This document shows, piece by piece, positions 1 to 9,098 of a DNA stretch of 15,000 nt. The notes beneath the pieces are model-generated. The model did no database searches. It was not told the DNA's origin and saw only the letters and a program-made list of their open reading frames with translations. Source of the DNA: Chromera velia (Eukaryota; Sar; Chromeraceae). Both the position numbers and the translations under genes were made by a program. The DNA is taken from contig JAHBMJ010002361.1 of the NCBI GenBank assembly GCA_018398765.1, positions 1-15,000 of the forward strand, in the 5' to 3' direction. Position 1 is the first letter of the stretch. Each line of letters opens with the position of its first letter.

Positions 1-348
1 GGGGGGGGGTCGGGGTCAACCGCAGGGATGTCTGTCCTTCGAATCTGCAAGCTGGCTGAAAAGAGAAAAATCTCACTGGCTTCGTCAGCGTCAGTCTTAA
101 AGAAAGACATTCAGAAAGAAAGAAAGGGGGAGTGAGCAACGAAGAGGAGGAAAAGAGGGACGAAATAATACCAGAGACAAGTCCGGAAAGAAGGGTCACC
201 CCCATTCAGTATGCACTTTCACAAGTCAGACAAAAGACCAAAGCAGGGAGACAAGAGATACAACCTGAGACAGAAATGACCTGGAGGAAAAGGCAGACAA
301 GACAGAGAAAAAAGGAAACAGGTGCGGAGAGATAATCTCTGAGAGAGA

Positions 349-390
<42 letters not shown>

Positions 391-723
391 GACTGACCTG
401 ACATCATCCCGTGCTGTTCCAGTCCAGCGAAAAAGAATCGACAGACAGACAGGTGCAAAGCAACGCAAGAGAACGAAAACAGGAAAAAGAGGAAAGAGCA
501 AGGGCGTACAGCGGTGTAAAAGTCAGAAGGGAATCCACTTTGACACAGAGTTTTGGAATAAGCAGAAACAGAAACAGGGGCACAACTGAACCCGACAGAA
601 GAAAGAGAGGGGAATCCTGACAGACAGACAGACTATATATTTCTTCTTCTCCCTTCTTTTCTTCATGGACACAATAGACAAAAAGAAAGAAAGCAACAAA
701 GACAAAGGAACATCACGACAACT
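1..723 (-). other. Probable intron sequence of the kinase gene, no exon placed
   Basis: The plus strand is strongly purine-rich, so the sense (minus) strand is pyrimidine-rich like the other introns here. It contains a (GA)n tract and several AGAC runs. On the minus strand the bases 70-56 form a good acceptor (tttttctcttttcag), so 55-1 could be an exon, but no kinase motif can be read there and the final bases are a G/C homopolymer. I found no HRD or DFG motif. Confidence 0.45.
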
Positions 724-1514
724 CAGACAAAGTGGGCAGGGGGCCCGAAAGGTGAGAGTTAAGCGCCCCTTGCCTCTCCACCTCCCGACAGACTTTCACG
801 TGATCACTGGTTTCACACTCTACTCCTCTGCTGCTTCCACTCAAGACAAGAAAGAGAAGAAAAGAAAACAAGGCAAGAAAAACCAACAAAAATTAAAAAT
901 GACAACAAAACGAAAAAAAGAAAACTGCACGTGGGGACCGGCACCGTCATGTTCTTTAGACAGGGGTGGGGGGGTGGGGGGGCCTGACAGACAGACAGAC
1001 AGACAGACCAAGAGGATCAATCAACCTGTCTGTCGTCACTCACTCACTCGCTGCTTGACGAGGACAGTCACTTTCACACCCCAATGGCGTATACACGAGA
1101 AATGACTCACTGAAATACATACTGCTTTACTTGCCATCTTCCTGCTACCCTTCCCCCCCACTTACTCACTCTTGACATCTTTCTTTGTCTGGACTTTCAG
1201 GGCGAATGCGTCCCCCGTGTCTGTGTGGAGCACTCGAAGCACCTTCCCGAAACCCCCTCTGCCCAGAACTCCCGCTACCTGCATGCAGACGGATCGACAC
1301 ATGCAATCAAATGAGATATGTACGCACCCAAACGTATCAATAAATGCATAGTTGCCCAGAGCTACGCATGCCTATGTGGACATGCACGAGCTGTGCAACG
1401 ACCGAAGAATCGAACATTGACCGACCGATCAAACGGACCGACCGACCACAAAGCTGTCCACAGAGAGAGGAGCAGGGGCGAGAAGAGCCTCCAGGTCCAG
1501 TGGAGACCCCTGCA

Positions 1515-1564
<50 letters not shown>

Positions 1565-3703
1565 ATCCGTGATCGGCGGGGGGAGGATTTTGATAAATGA
1601 TCTGTGCATGTGCATGTGTAGGTAGACAGAAAGCGCCAATGTGTACACATACAAAGCGTGCACCTGCTGCAGGGCGGGTAGGGAGGGGGGCGGGGGCTTG
1701 ATGGACGAAGAGAGGCACGGAGAGAAGAGAAGGGCTTTCCATGCGGGGCTTCTCTCTCGAGACCCACACGCAGGGTTTTGTACACACATGTTGACTGCCT
1801 ATTCACATATGCGGGAGGGCACAAGAGAGAGACGTGGGTGCAGGGGCGCTGACTTGGAGTAGTTCCTCGACTGCGAGAACGCGAAGCCCCTTCGAGGTGT
1901 CTGGCGACGCGGCGGCCTCCAGAGCGAGGGCCTCGCCTCCCTCCACTGCACTCAATACATGCAGACATGCACGCATATATGTATAGGTCTTCCCCAATTC
2001 TGTGCAACACAAGCTGCCCGCAGACGGTGCCAATTTTTGAAATGCCCAACCCCGCATGCGTGTTGGAAAAAAGGCACGTAGAGTGCGGGGTTTCTTTCTC
2101 TTCTTCTTCTTTGGGCCTTCTCCATGCAGACAGGAGGAGTTCTTGGAGGAAAAGAATTGAAAGTGGAAGACACCAAGGAGAATCAGACCAAGACCTTCGA
2201 AACGACCATGCCGTTTGAACAAACGAGATCCAAAATCGAGAAAAGAAAACAAAAAACTGACCTACCTGACGAGAGACGCGTTCCAAGACTGAGGATGACC
2301 GGTTTTGTGAGGGAAAGAAATTTCGCCTTCAGGGCTGTGGGGGTCCTCTGCGTTCCCATCTGCTTGTGGATCGCCGTGAAGTCTCCTCCTGCATGCATGC
2401 ATGAATACATGCACCACCTCACGTATTTCAAATAAGTGCAGTGCCGTTGAGTTGACTCGATTGATTCATTTTGGCTTTTTGACCGACGCGCATCTTCATT
2501 CATTTTGTTTCTTATTATGCTTTTGCGTTTGGGAGGGAAGCTTCACATTGCAAGGGTAGCATGCAGATAGGCGTCCTCCCCTTTATTGATCTGCCGTATT
2601 GCTTTTATTGATCTATTTGCCAGATTGGTCTCTCTGCCCCCTCCGCAATCTTCCAGTCCCTCTTTTCTTCGCTCCTCCCTTACTTCTCTCTCCTTCCGAC
2701 CATTAATTCCTGCCTGGTTCCTCAGCAATTTGTTCTTTTGGGTCTCTCCCTCTCTGCATCTTTCGGTTGTTCACTCGATCCCTCGGCCGTCCTTCTCTCT
2801 TCACCTCCCGAGAAGAGACAGGCAGTAGAAAAAGCAAGCGCCACGTGTAGTGAACGGAAATGAAAAGAAACAAAACAAGGCACTCAGTAAACGAGAGACA
2901 CAAACAAACAAAAAGAGAGCCTGCCTGTGGAAGAAAGGAGACTCACCATGCTCCTTCCACAGACGCAAGAGTTCCCGCTGCTCCTGCAGAACCCATCCAT
3001 CGCATTTTCATCCATGCATATCATTCTATATGCACACAGAAAACTTGCACAAAACTTTTTAATCCCAAGAGGATCAGTTGCTTCTGCATATTGCATCACG
3101 CCAAAGAAGAGGCAGACAGGCAGAGAGGGAGGCAGGCAACAGGTGATACCTGTGAAGAGAGACCGACCGAACACAGAGAGACTGCACAGAGGGAGCTCGA
3201 TCAGGTGGGACAAACAAAAACAGACGTCTAGATCCCCCCCCCTGAAACGGCAATCTCGCATGATGCTGTGCCACAGGGGGGACTGCGCCAGACGCAAAAT
3301 TGAGACCCTCACGCTATCGTCGTAGTCAAGTGCACACATACGAAGCAGGGAAGTGGGCACAGGCACTCGCCCCCACCTCTCCCACTGACGGCCACGTAAA
3401 TATTGACTCAGTCAGGTTTTTTGTCCACCTTGTGCCACCACAGTACCCAAACAAGCGCACTGTCAAGATTGCAAACAACCAAAACCGACAGGACGACAAC
3501 CCAAGGCTCCCCAGCACCCCAACCCTTGCACTCAGTAGACGATCACCCTTCGCCGTATCCACGCGAACCAACGCAGTAGCAGGCAGCACCGCAGCAGCAA
3601 CAAAAATCCAAGACAACTCGAAAACTCACGTTTCTTGATCCATCAAAAATGCCAGCTTACAGCCGCACGCACGTACCTGTGGGGTCCACCTGAGGATGCT
3701 CAT
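1..3703 (-). CDS. Myb/SANT-like repeat fused to a protein kinase, 5' part of a split gene
   Basis: Exons on the minus strand: 3703-3677, 2983-2947, 2388-2266, 1945-1854, 1278-1166 and probably 839 to about 724. Each join has GT...AG ends and matching phase. ATG 3703-3701 starts the protein; its frame stays open upstream to a TAA near 3830, but no other ATG lies between. Residues 3-48 form one Myb/SANT-like repeat: W6, F25 and F45 have the Myb spacing (18 and 19 residues between), with RWTPQEQ, KEHGGDF and RTPTALKAKF. Residues 49-93 are a linker. The kinase N-lobe follows: Gly-rich loop GVLGRGGFGKV at 96-106 and ALK with catalytic Lys121. Exon 6 gives a probable alpha-C helix (CREVERQ, Glu150 or Glu152). 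The exon 5 donor is ambiguous (GTGAGT at 1169 or GTAAGT at 1165); the second matches exon 6 in phase. No HRD or DFG motif was found in 1-723, so the C-lobe should lie beyond the left edge. The protein is probably a Ser/Thr kinase; substrate unknown. Confidence 0.72.
353..386. repeat. (GA)n microsatellite
   Basis: About 17 uninterrupted GA units on the plus strand, flanked by imperfect GA sequence from 341. It lies inside the minus-strand kinase gene, so it reads (TC)n on the sense strand. Confidence 0.95.
724..839 (-). other. Probable kinase exon 6 with the alpha-C helix
   Basis: A long minus-strand pyrimidine tract ends in cttgag at 840, and the following frame stays open to about 713. It reads DHVKVCREVERQ then GPLPTLSEL, which looks like an alpha-C helix followed by the usual proline-containing turn. 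One base is used to complete the codon split by the GTAAGT donor of exon 5, so the phase agrees. The 3' donor is unclear: only weak GT sites lie near 715-730. This is an inference from pattern and phase. Confidence 0.4.
985..1008. repeat. (ACAG)n tetranucleotide repeat
   Basis: Six tandem ACAG units following a G-rich stretch (962-982). It lies in intron 5 of the kinase gene and reads (CTGT)n on the sense strand. Confidence 0.9.
1166..1278 (-). other. Kinase exon 5: glycine-rich loop and catalytic lysine
   Basis: This exon is the anchor for calling the minus-strand gene. After the acceptor gtctgcatgcag it reads VAGVLGRGGFGKV, then HTDTGDAFALKVQTKKDVK. This matches kinase subdomains I (GxGxxG) and II (the VAIK-type lysine, here ALK), with the usual spacing between them. 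It ends at overlapping donors, GTGAGT or GTAAGT, four bases apart. Confidence 0.85.
1522..1559. repeat. (GA)n microsatellite
   Basis: About 19 GA units in the 575-bp intron 4 of the kinase gene; (TC)n on its sense strand. Confidence 0.95.
2266..2388 (-). other. Exon 3: second half of the Myb/SANT-like repeat and linker
   Basis: The exon follows acceptor gcatgcatgcag and ends before donor GTAGGT. With the upstream 37-base exon (2983-2947, reading EQRELLRLWKEH) and the 27-base first exon (reading MSILRWTPQ) it completes a three-helix Myb-type repeat. It carries GDFTAIHKQMG and RTPTALKAKFLSL, the second and recognition helices. All three joins keep frame (phases 0, 1, 1). Confidence 0.72.
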
Positions 3704-4486
3704 GGTTGGTTGGTTGATTGGAGGCGCTTTACGGTATTGTTGTCCGGACAAAGAAAGGACAAGGGCAAGAAGCGAAAGTTCCTGAAGATCGACGGATACG
3801 ATCCGCTGTCGACTCCCAAATTAAATTAAATGAGAAAGGAGAAGGCCGGAGCAACACTCCCCACCACACAGACTGCCTTCAGCCAGTCACTCGCGAATTC
3901 AGCGACTGGCACTGCTTTTTGAGAGGGTGTGGAACGGTGGGGCTGGAGAAAGAGGAGTCAGTGGGGATCAAGGCTGACAGCCATCTCTCTCACCCTCAAA
4001 GGTCTTCGAAGGGATTCAACGGTTTCCCTGCGAGAAGTCTCACTGATCAAAATATTTGAAAACGGACAGAAAGAAAGAGCGGGAGGTTCAGGATGGTTCA
4101 GGAGATTGCTGACATGTGTTCACGACGAAATCTTCTTACTCAAAGTTCTGATTATGTTCTGATTGAACTGATCTCGAATCTTGAAGTGCTTTTGGCTGGG
4201 CTGGCTTGGCTTTTGTGACGATTTGTGCGTATATAGGAAGCACGCGCGGCCCCGCGGCCCGGGGGCCGGCCCCGCGGCACGAGCGCGCGGGGCGTCTGCC
4301 ACGCCGACCATCGCCGACCGGCGCCCCGCTCGCGGACTGCAGGACACAATGAATGTTGGCTAAGTTTTTCACACTGCAATTCACGGAAACGACCCTTTCT
4401 ATTAGCAGTGGCACTGCATTTGTGCAGCTTCGTTGTGTTCCGGAGTCCAGGAATCTTCTTTTGATCACACAATTTGCGTTGCTCGA
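3704..4486. promoter_or_regulatory. Divergent intergenic region between the kinase and At4g14100-like genes
   Basis: The two start codons (minus 3703, plus 4487) are head to head with 783 bp between them, so this stretch must carry both 5' UTRs and probably both promoters. A TATA-like TATATAGG sits at 4230-4237 on the plus strand, immediately before a GC-rich block. Nothing else was recognised. The part next to 3704 stays open in the kinase frame up to about 3830, so a further upstream kinase exon cannot be excluded. Confidence 0.5.
4241..4335. other. Isolated GC-rich block with 20-bp-spaced direct repeat
   Basis: About 95 bp of almost pure G/C with sharp edges, in flanks of ordinary composition. 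The 12-mer CGGCCCCGCGGC occurs at 4247-4258 and again at 4267-4278, and the block is rich in self-complementary GC palindromes (CCGCGG, GGGGCCGGCCCC-like). It could be a CpG-rich promoter element, a structured 5' UTR segment, or an assembly insertion. Confidence 0.6.
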
Positions 4487-5361
4487 ATGACTGCGCTCCG
4501 TCTCTTCGTGTCTCTCTCCCTGGCGTCTCCTCTTGTGTTTGCGCAAGGCGAGAAGAACGCGACTGTGTCAAGACCCCCTGACCCTGTGTGGCCTGACCTC
4601 TTCCATGCAAGTCTCTTCAGAAACCGCAACGAGTCACTTGGTCCGTAGAGGTTGTGAGACGTGATGTACCAAAAGGCACAAGGAGACACGACCGGGCTCT
4701 ATAGATTCTCTCATGGCTGACTCATCACCAGAAGGAATGATTGTCAGACAGAGGGCTCATGCAGCGTGCAGGGTCTCGAAATGGAGCCAAACGGAGTTTT
4801 CCGCAAGAACGAAGGGAAGGAAGGGCAGAAAGAGACACAGCTCAACATCTGGGGCAGGTGTGAGAAGATCAGGAGACTCGCAGAGAAGAAGCCAGACCGT
4901 CTCCTTCCTTCCTTCCTTCCTTCCTTCCTTCCGGTGTGCTGTATATCTGGTTAAGTGAAGAGGAGGCGCATAAAAGATGAGGGGACTCATCAGATAGCGA
5001 CACACACTCGGCTGCTAGTCGAGCTGTGGCTGGTTGGTCTTTGAGGAATGCATGGGAGGAAGCTGTCGACTTGGAGTGCAAAATGAACTCACACACAATG
5101 ACCCTCAGAGATGGTCCTTTTTTTAACGCGTTTTCTCTTCTCTCACCGTACCTCTCTCTTGCTGCACGCAGCGATGATCGACCTCTACTACGACTGGAAA
5201 GGAGGGAGGAATGCGAACATCGTCAAGTCCCAGCAGGGGAAGACCGGGACTCTGTACGACATCGAATACAACAACCAGACCTCCTTCTACTTCAACAGGG
5301 AGAAGAACACCTGCAAAACCATCACATTCTCGGTAGGCAGCTATTCAGGAAGCGCAGCAGT

Positions 5362-5418
<57 letters not shown>

Positions 5419-6216
5419 GTGTGCGTGTGTGTGTGTTCTGTGTGTGAGGGTGTGCCTGTTGTGTGTGTGAGAGTGTGTGTGTGTGTGCTCGCTCACACGT
5501 ACACAATCTGTGTTGGTCGATCGGGGGCCGGTCGACTAATTTATGCCAACCGCAGCGTGCTGAACAGATGCGTGTGTATTACAGGGGGGTGGCGACCACT
5601 TTGAGACAGACAGGAACTCGGAGAGGCCAAACAAATTGACCTTGTAACTCAATCGGCTGACGTATTAAATAGTAATACATAAATGAATGAACCTTGCTAA
5701 CTTGTGCCTACAGGTCGGAATCTTGAGACCGAATTGGCTGGAGGGAGCGGAGTTCCTCGGTGAGTGTTTCTTCCCTCCGCACTGTACTCTGATACAATTG
5801 GTATGATCGGTATGCGGACAAATGAAGAACAATGGACATGTCTTCTCGACTGAACAGTGACATGAGTGGCGCTGCTTTCTCATCCGCGCGTCGATTCTGA
5901 ATGTTCTTCGAGAACCTTATCTTTACAAGGAAGGGTCGATCCTTTCGGCAAGGCTCGTGAGTCACGATCGAGCGGTAGTTCTGATTGTTTTTGTTTGTTT
6001 GCACGCAGGCGAGGAGACGGTGAATACTTTCGAGTGCTGGAAGTGGACGAAGGCCGACTTCATCACCTACTGGCAGGACAAAAAAAGCGGGCGGCCCATA
6101 AGATGGAGATTCTTCGATGGCGTGCAGGTGAGTGAAATACGTGGGGAGGGATGCAGAGGCGTGTCCAGGGCTGCCTGCACGGTTGGCCCGCATGGCGCTC
6201 CTGCCGACAGGCGTTG

Positions 6217-6290
<74 letters not shown>

Positions 6291-6673
6291 CATACCTATG
6301 CGTTCGCGCTTTGAGTGGCTGTGTGTGCGTGTGGCTACGTATGCACGCACGTATATTTTTGAGTCTCTTTGGCTTCTTTCTGCGTGCGTGTGCGCAGGTT
6401 GAAGTCATGGAATGGAATGAGGGACGGGAGCTCGGTGATGAGGAGTGGCAGGCCCCGAAGGTGTGCTTCGAGCCTCAGGAGAAAAACGCAAAGAACGAAA
6501 AGAAGTCGGCAGGGTCTTCTCCCCTTCTGCTACGAGACAGGAGAAATGACGGAACATCGTTCGGAGTTCTCTCTGTCATCTCCAGCGCTCTCGGGTGGGG
6601 AGGAAAGCAAAAATTCCATCTCACGGAAGATGAGAGCCATCAAAAGAGAACTGAAAATGTCGTTCTCCAGTAA
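4487..6673 (+). CDS. Secreted At4g14100-like protein, five exons, 251 residues
   Basis: Exons 4487-4640, 5172-5332, 5714-5759, 6009-6127 and 6398-6673 total 756 bases including the TAA stop. Introns are GT...AG, with phases 1, 0, 1 and 0. ATG 4487 is chosen because it opens a signal peptide (MTALRLFVSLSLASPLVFA, cleavage probably before QG). The body matches the plant At4g14100-like family, sometimes labelled a glycosyl-group transferase without experimental support. Family landmarks seen in order: FHASLF, IDLYYDW, GRNANIV, YDIEYNNQTSFYF, CKTITF, VGILRPNWLEGAEFLG (spanning the exon 2/3 and 3/4 joins), FITYWQD, GRPIRWRFFDG, and EEWQAPKVCF. N-glycosylation sequons NAT, NES and NQT fit a secreted protein. 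The tail after the family end (about 75 residues) is not recognised. The first donor (GTCCGT) is weak but is the only phase-compatible one. The molecular function of the family is unknown. Confidence 0.85.
4903..4932. repeat. (TTCC)n repeat in intron 1
   Basis: About seven TTCC units in the 531-bp first intron of the At4g14100-like gene. Confidence 0.95.
5364..5488. repeat. (TG)n repeat in intron 2
   Basis: Long TG repeat, pure for about 48 bp and then interrupted by C and A. It lies in the 381-bp second intron, starting about 30 bases after the donor. Confidence 0.95.
6222..6287. repeat. Compound (TC)n(TG)n repeat in intron 4
   Basis: TC units to 6256 pass directly into TG units to 6287. 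The host intron (6128-6397) is 270 bp, a multiple of three, and has no stop in the coding frame. Confidence 0.95.
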
Positions 6674-7105
6674 TGTTATAACAGTCTCAAGGGAAAGGTT
6701 CGCTGCGCGACGGGCAGAATACATCGGGTTAATATAGTGTCATACCTTCAGTGTTAGCTTTAGTTGAAGTCTGGTCCGACTGTCTTAAAGAATTCGGCGG
6801 GCACCACGGCCGGGTGGGTAATGCCGCCAATTTGCATTGCAGCTACTAGTCAAAGCAAAAAGAGATCCAATTATGAAATCCTGATTCTATTATTAGTAGT
6901 ATAATGTATTAATGATATGATTATCAGTTAACTGGTCAATCAATCAATTAGTATCTTTTGGGGGGAATACATTTGAGATATGTTCCTAGCACGTCCTTAG
7001 GCACGTCCGCCTTACTTTTATCCTTCAATCCCTCTACGCAACACTGCAACATACATCTCTGGCTATATTACAATGCTCTGGGTTCTACTCAATCAGTCTT
7101 TTAGT
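6674..7105. other. 3' flank of the At4g14100-like gene, no gene seen
   Basis: AT-rich sequence after the TAA stop. It must contain the 3' UTR, but I see no clear AATAAA signal. No open frame or repeat was recognised. Confidence 0.5.
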
Positions 7106-7357
7106 TCAGTCGTCTATGGGGATCAGTGTATTGCTGAATTTCCCCCTCTCTCCTCCTTCACTAGAGTGGCATCGCGTGCCCCTGATACACGTACTTACTG
7201 CCCTTAGGTGGGTAACTTGCAGCCGACCTCGGATTCGGCCATACACCTTCCCATACCTCTGCCCCCACTTCTTGTTTAACAGTCCCGCCAGCCTACCTAG
7301 CAGCCTACACAAAAATGTGTTAGTTTCCTTGTGGAATGTGTCATCGACCAGGCTCAT
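7106..7357 (-). pseudogene. Retroelement reverse-transcriptase tail remnant
   Basis: An 83-codon minus-strand frame without support for being a host gene. It reads FLCRLLGRLAGLLNKKWGQ, then YGKVYGRIRGRL and LRAVSTCIRGTR. I recognise this as resembling the conserved C-terminal segment that follows the reverse transcriptase in a group of eukaryotic retroelement polyproteins (pattern: RLA..L..KW...YS.V.GYV.ARL..AI.RA..LC.RGSR). The rest of the element is not found on either side: a stop lies just upstream of the frame (near 7361) and the sequence around it is not coding. It is therefore an isolated decayed piece. This is recognition from memory and needs a profile search. Confidence 0.45.
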
Positions 7358-8027
7358 CTTTTTATGTTGTCATATGTAATTAAGCCAGTCAAGTTCAAGT
7401 TGCACCTAGCATTGCGCTAGGTTCACAAACCAACATTGCATGTCATGCCCCGTGGTTGGCCAGAGCCTAAGTCACTGAGGCTAAGTGGCTAGCTAAGTAG
7501 TGGCTCGATCACCGGCTTTATAACCGCCTAGCTTAATTCAATTCAACCTACGATATAATATATATATTGCGACTATAATTATGCTGTTAATTGTTCACTT
7601 AGATTATAGTACATGTATAACTTGAATACTTGTATACTTACTTAAAGAGTAAACAAGAAGGGCTAGGATAACAGATTTTTTGGTGCTAGGTATCTGGAAG
7701 TAAAAGTTTAATTACCGAAAGAATATAGAAGCAAAACAAGAACGGATTGATTCGAAGAACATGACTGTGATACAAATTGTCAAGCATTTAGAGGCTCACA
7801 CTGACTGAACGATCAACCAATCGGTTGCCTCCCTCGACTGCCCTTTCGGGTCCGACGTCACACCGATCCATTGGGTGACAGCGATGCAACACTTTAAATA
7901 CACATAAATACAGACTCTTTCCTCGTATAGCCATGCACCATCTGATGCACGGCACAGTGTTATGTTTCATTCCCTCAATCCAGTGCTTTTACCACCCTTC
8001 TTGTCTCTCCTCCTGACTTTGTGAATA
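7358..8027. other. Gene-free AT-rich intergenic DNA
   Basis: No coding frame is supported. A short perfect inverted repeat ACCTAGC/GCTAGGT with a 5-base loop lies at 7404-7422. The rest, including an AT-rich stretch around 7550-7640, shows nothing I can name. Confidence 0.5.
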
Positions 8028-8038
8028 CAACAGACCAC

Positions 8039-8268
8039 CCTATGCCTTCCACTTAAAACCTGGACATTGAAGAAAAACAGAGGTGAAAACAAGAATGAGA
8101 AACATCCTATGCCTTCCACGTGAGACCCGGACATTGAAGGAAAACGGAGGTGAAAACAAGAACAAGAAGCACCCTATACCTTCCAATTGAGACACCGACA
8201 TTGAAAGAAAACGGAGGTAAAAAAAAGAACGAGAAGCACCCTATGCCTTCCAATTGAGACACGAAGAG
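8039..8268. repeat. 67-bp tandem repeat, about 3.4 copies
   Basis: Units begin with CCTATGCCTTCCA (CCTATACC in the third) at 8039, 8106, 8173 and 8240, so the period is exactly 67 bp each time. Copies share GACATTGAAGAAAA-type and GGAGGTGAAAACAAGAA-type segments with point differences. The last copy is partial. It is too short and irregular for CRISPR and has no spacer pattern. Confidence 0.85.
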
Positions 8269-8526
8269 AATTTGTTCCAAGAAAAAGTAAGAAACAAGCA
8301 CAAAATTCCGATCGACCAACCGACCGACGGATCAAGAATCTTTGATTTCTATATATTACATCTTTGATGGCTGGACGAAAGGAAGAGATTCAATGAGAAA
8401 ATAATGGAAGTTTTTATGCTTCCTGACGGGCTTACCCTGCCTCCCCCTGCCCCCCCCCCCTCCCTCTAGTATCTCTTTGCAAGTTTTTATTCTTCTCTGC
8501 CTACCAGACTGAGTCTTACTTCTGTT

Positions 8527-8787
8527 TGTTTTCCTTCTCGTATCCCTCTTCTTCCTCCCTTCCTTCCTTTCTTGCTTCCTCCCTCCCTCCTTCTTCCTTT
8601 CCTTCCTTTCCTTCCTTTCCTTCCTTTCCTTCCTTTCCTTCCTTTCCTTCCTTTCCTTCCTTTCCTTCCCTCCTTCCTTCCTCCTTCCTTCCTTTCTTCC
8701 TTCCTTCCTTCCTCCCTCCTTCCTTCCTTCCTTCCTTCCTTCCTTCCCTTCTTCCTTCTTTCCTTCCTTTCCTTCCTTCCTCCCTCC
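8527..8787. repeat. 260-bp TTCC-type polypyrimidine tract
   Basis: Almost every base on the plus strand is C or T. The middle part (about 8591-8668) has a 9-base period, TTCCTTTCC, so any frame through it is a three-residue protein repeat; the flanks are 4-base TTCC units. Open frames across it on both strands are simple-sequence artefacts. Confidence 0.95.
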
Positions 8788-8997
8788 ATACGTATATTTG
8801 CTCTGACTTATGCCCCTACGCACTGTTCTTTCTGCAGACTATTTGGTCATCAGTGTACTGCTTTGTATATTCCATTATTCATTTCCCTACTAGATAGTGT
8901 CACTCTGGTTACCAAGCAGCCGCCTTTCTAATATATACATATTTTTAGGCAACTTGCTTGCTTTCCTATCAGATTGGGCCCGCTTTTCAGACAGGAA

Positions 8998-9098
8998 GCC
9001 GTCTAGGATCCTTTTTGGACGATGACGCTTAAGAAAGAGCTAAAGCACAGCTTAGCCTTTCCTGCGCGCATCGGTCACCCTACGGCTTATCGGGGCCA
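8998..9098. repeat. 101-bp direct repeat, copy 1
   Basis: Aligns without gaps to 9590-9690, at an offset of 592 bp. Both copies run from GCC...TCTAGGATCC to CGGGGCCA and share the block GATGACGCTTAAGAAAGAGC. Roughly ten positions differ, mostly transitions. Similarity does not continue on either side. No tRNA-type A or B box was recognised. Confidence 0.85.

Noticed and set aside
1-10. G homopolymer at the left edge
   Set aside because: It may be a sequencing or contig-edge effect; nothing can be concluded from it.
1060-1105. Possible kinase exon after the acceptor at about 1107 on the minus strand
   Set aside because: It would leave an intron of only about 60 bp after exon 5, and neither phase gives a kinase-like continuation; the 839-724 exon fits better.
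1429-2286. 285-codon minus-strand open frame, the longest in its area
   Set aside because: It is held open by a (TC)n tract and lies in another frame from the kinase exon at 1945-1854, which is supported by splice sites and phase.
3635-3829. Plus-strand open frame ending in KRKFLKIDGYDPLSTPKLN
   Set aside because: It overlaps the first kinase exon on the other strand, has no recognisable family and no upstream splice partner.
7404-7422. Inverted repeat ACCTAGC/GCTAGGT as a terminator
   Set aside because: No T run, no gene ending here, and the genome is eukaryotic; likely chance or repeat debris.
8356-8823. Minus-strand 155-codon Lys/Glu/Arg/Gly-rich open frame and its plus-strand Phe-Pro-Ser counterpart
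   Set aside because: Both are translations of the TTCC-type simple repeat and would be open in any frame; there are no motifs or splice context.
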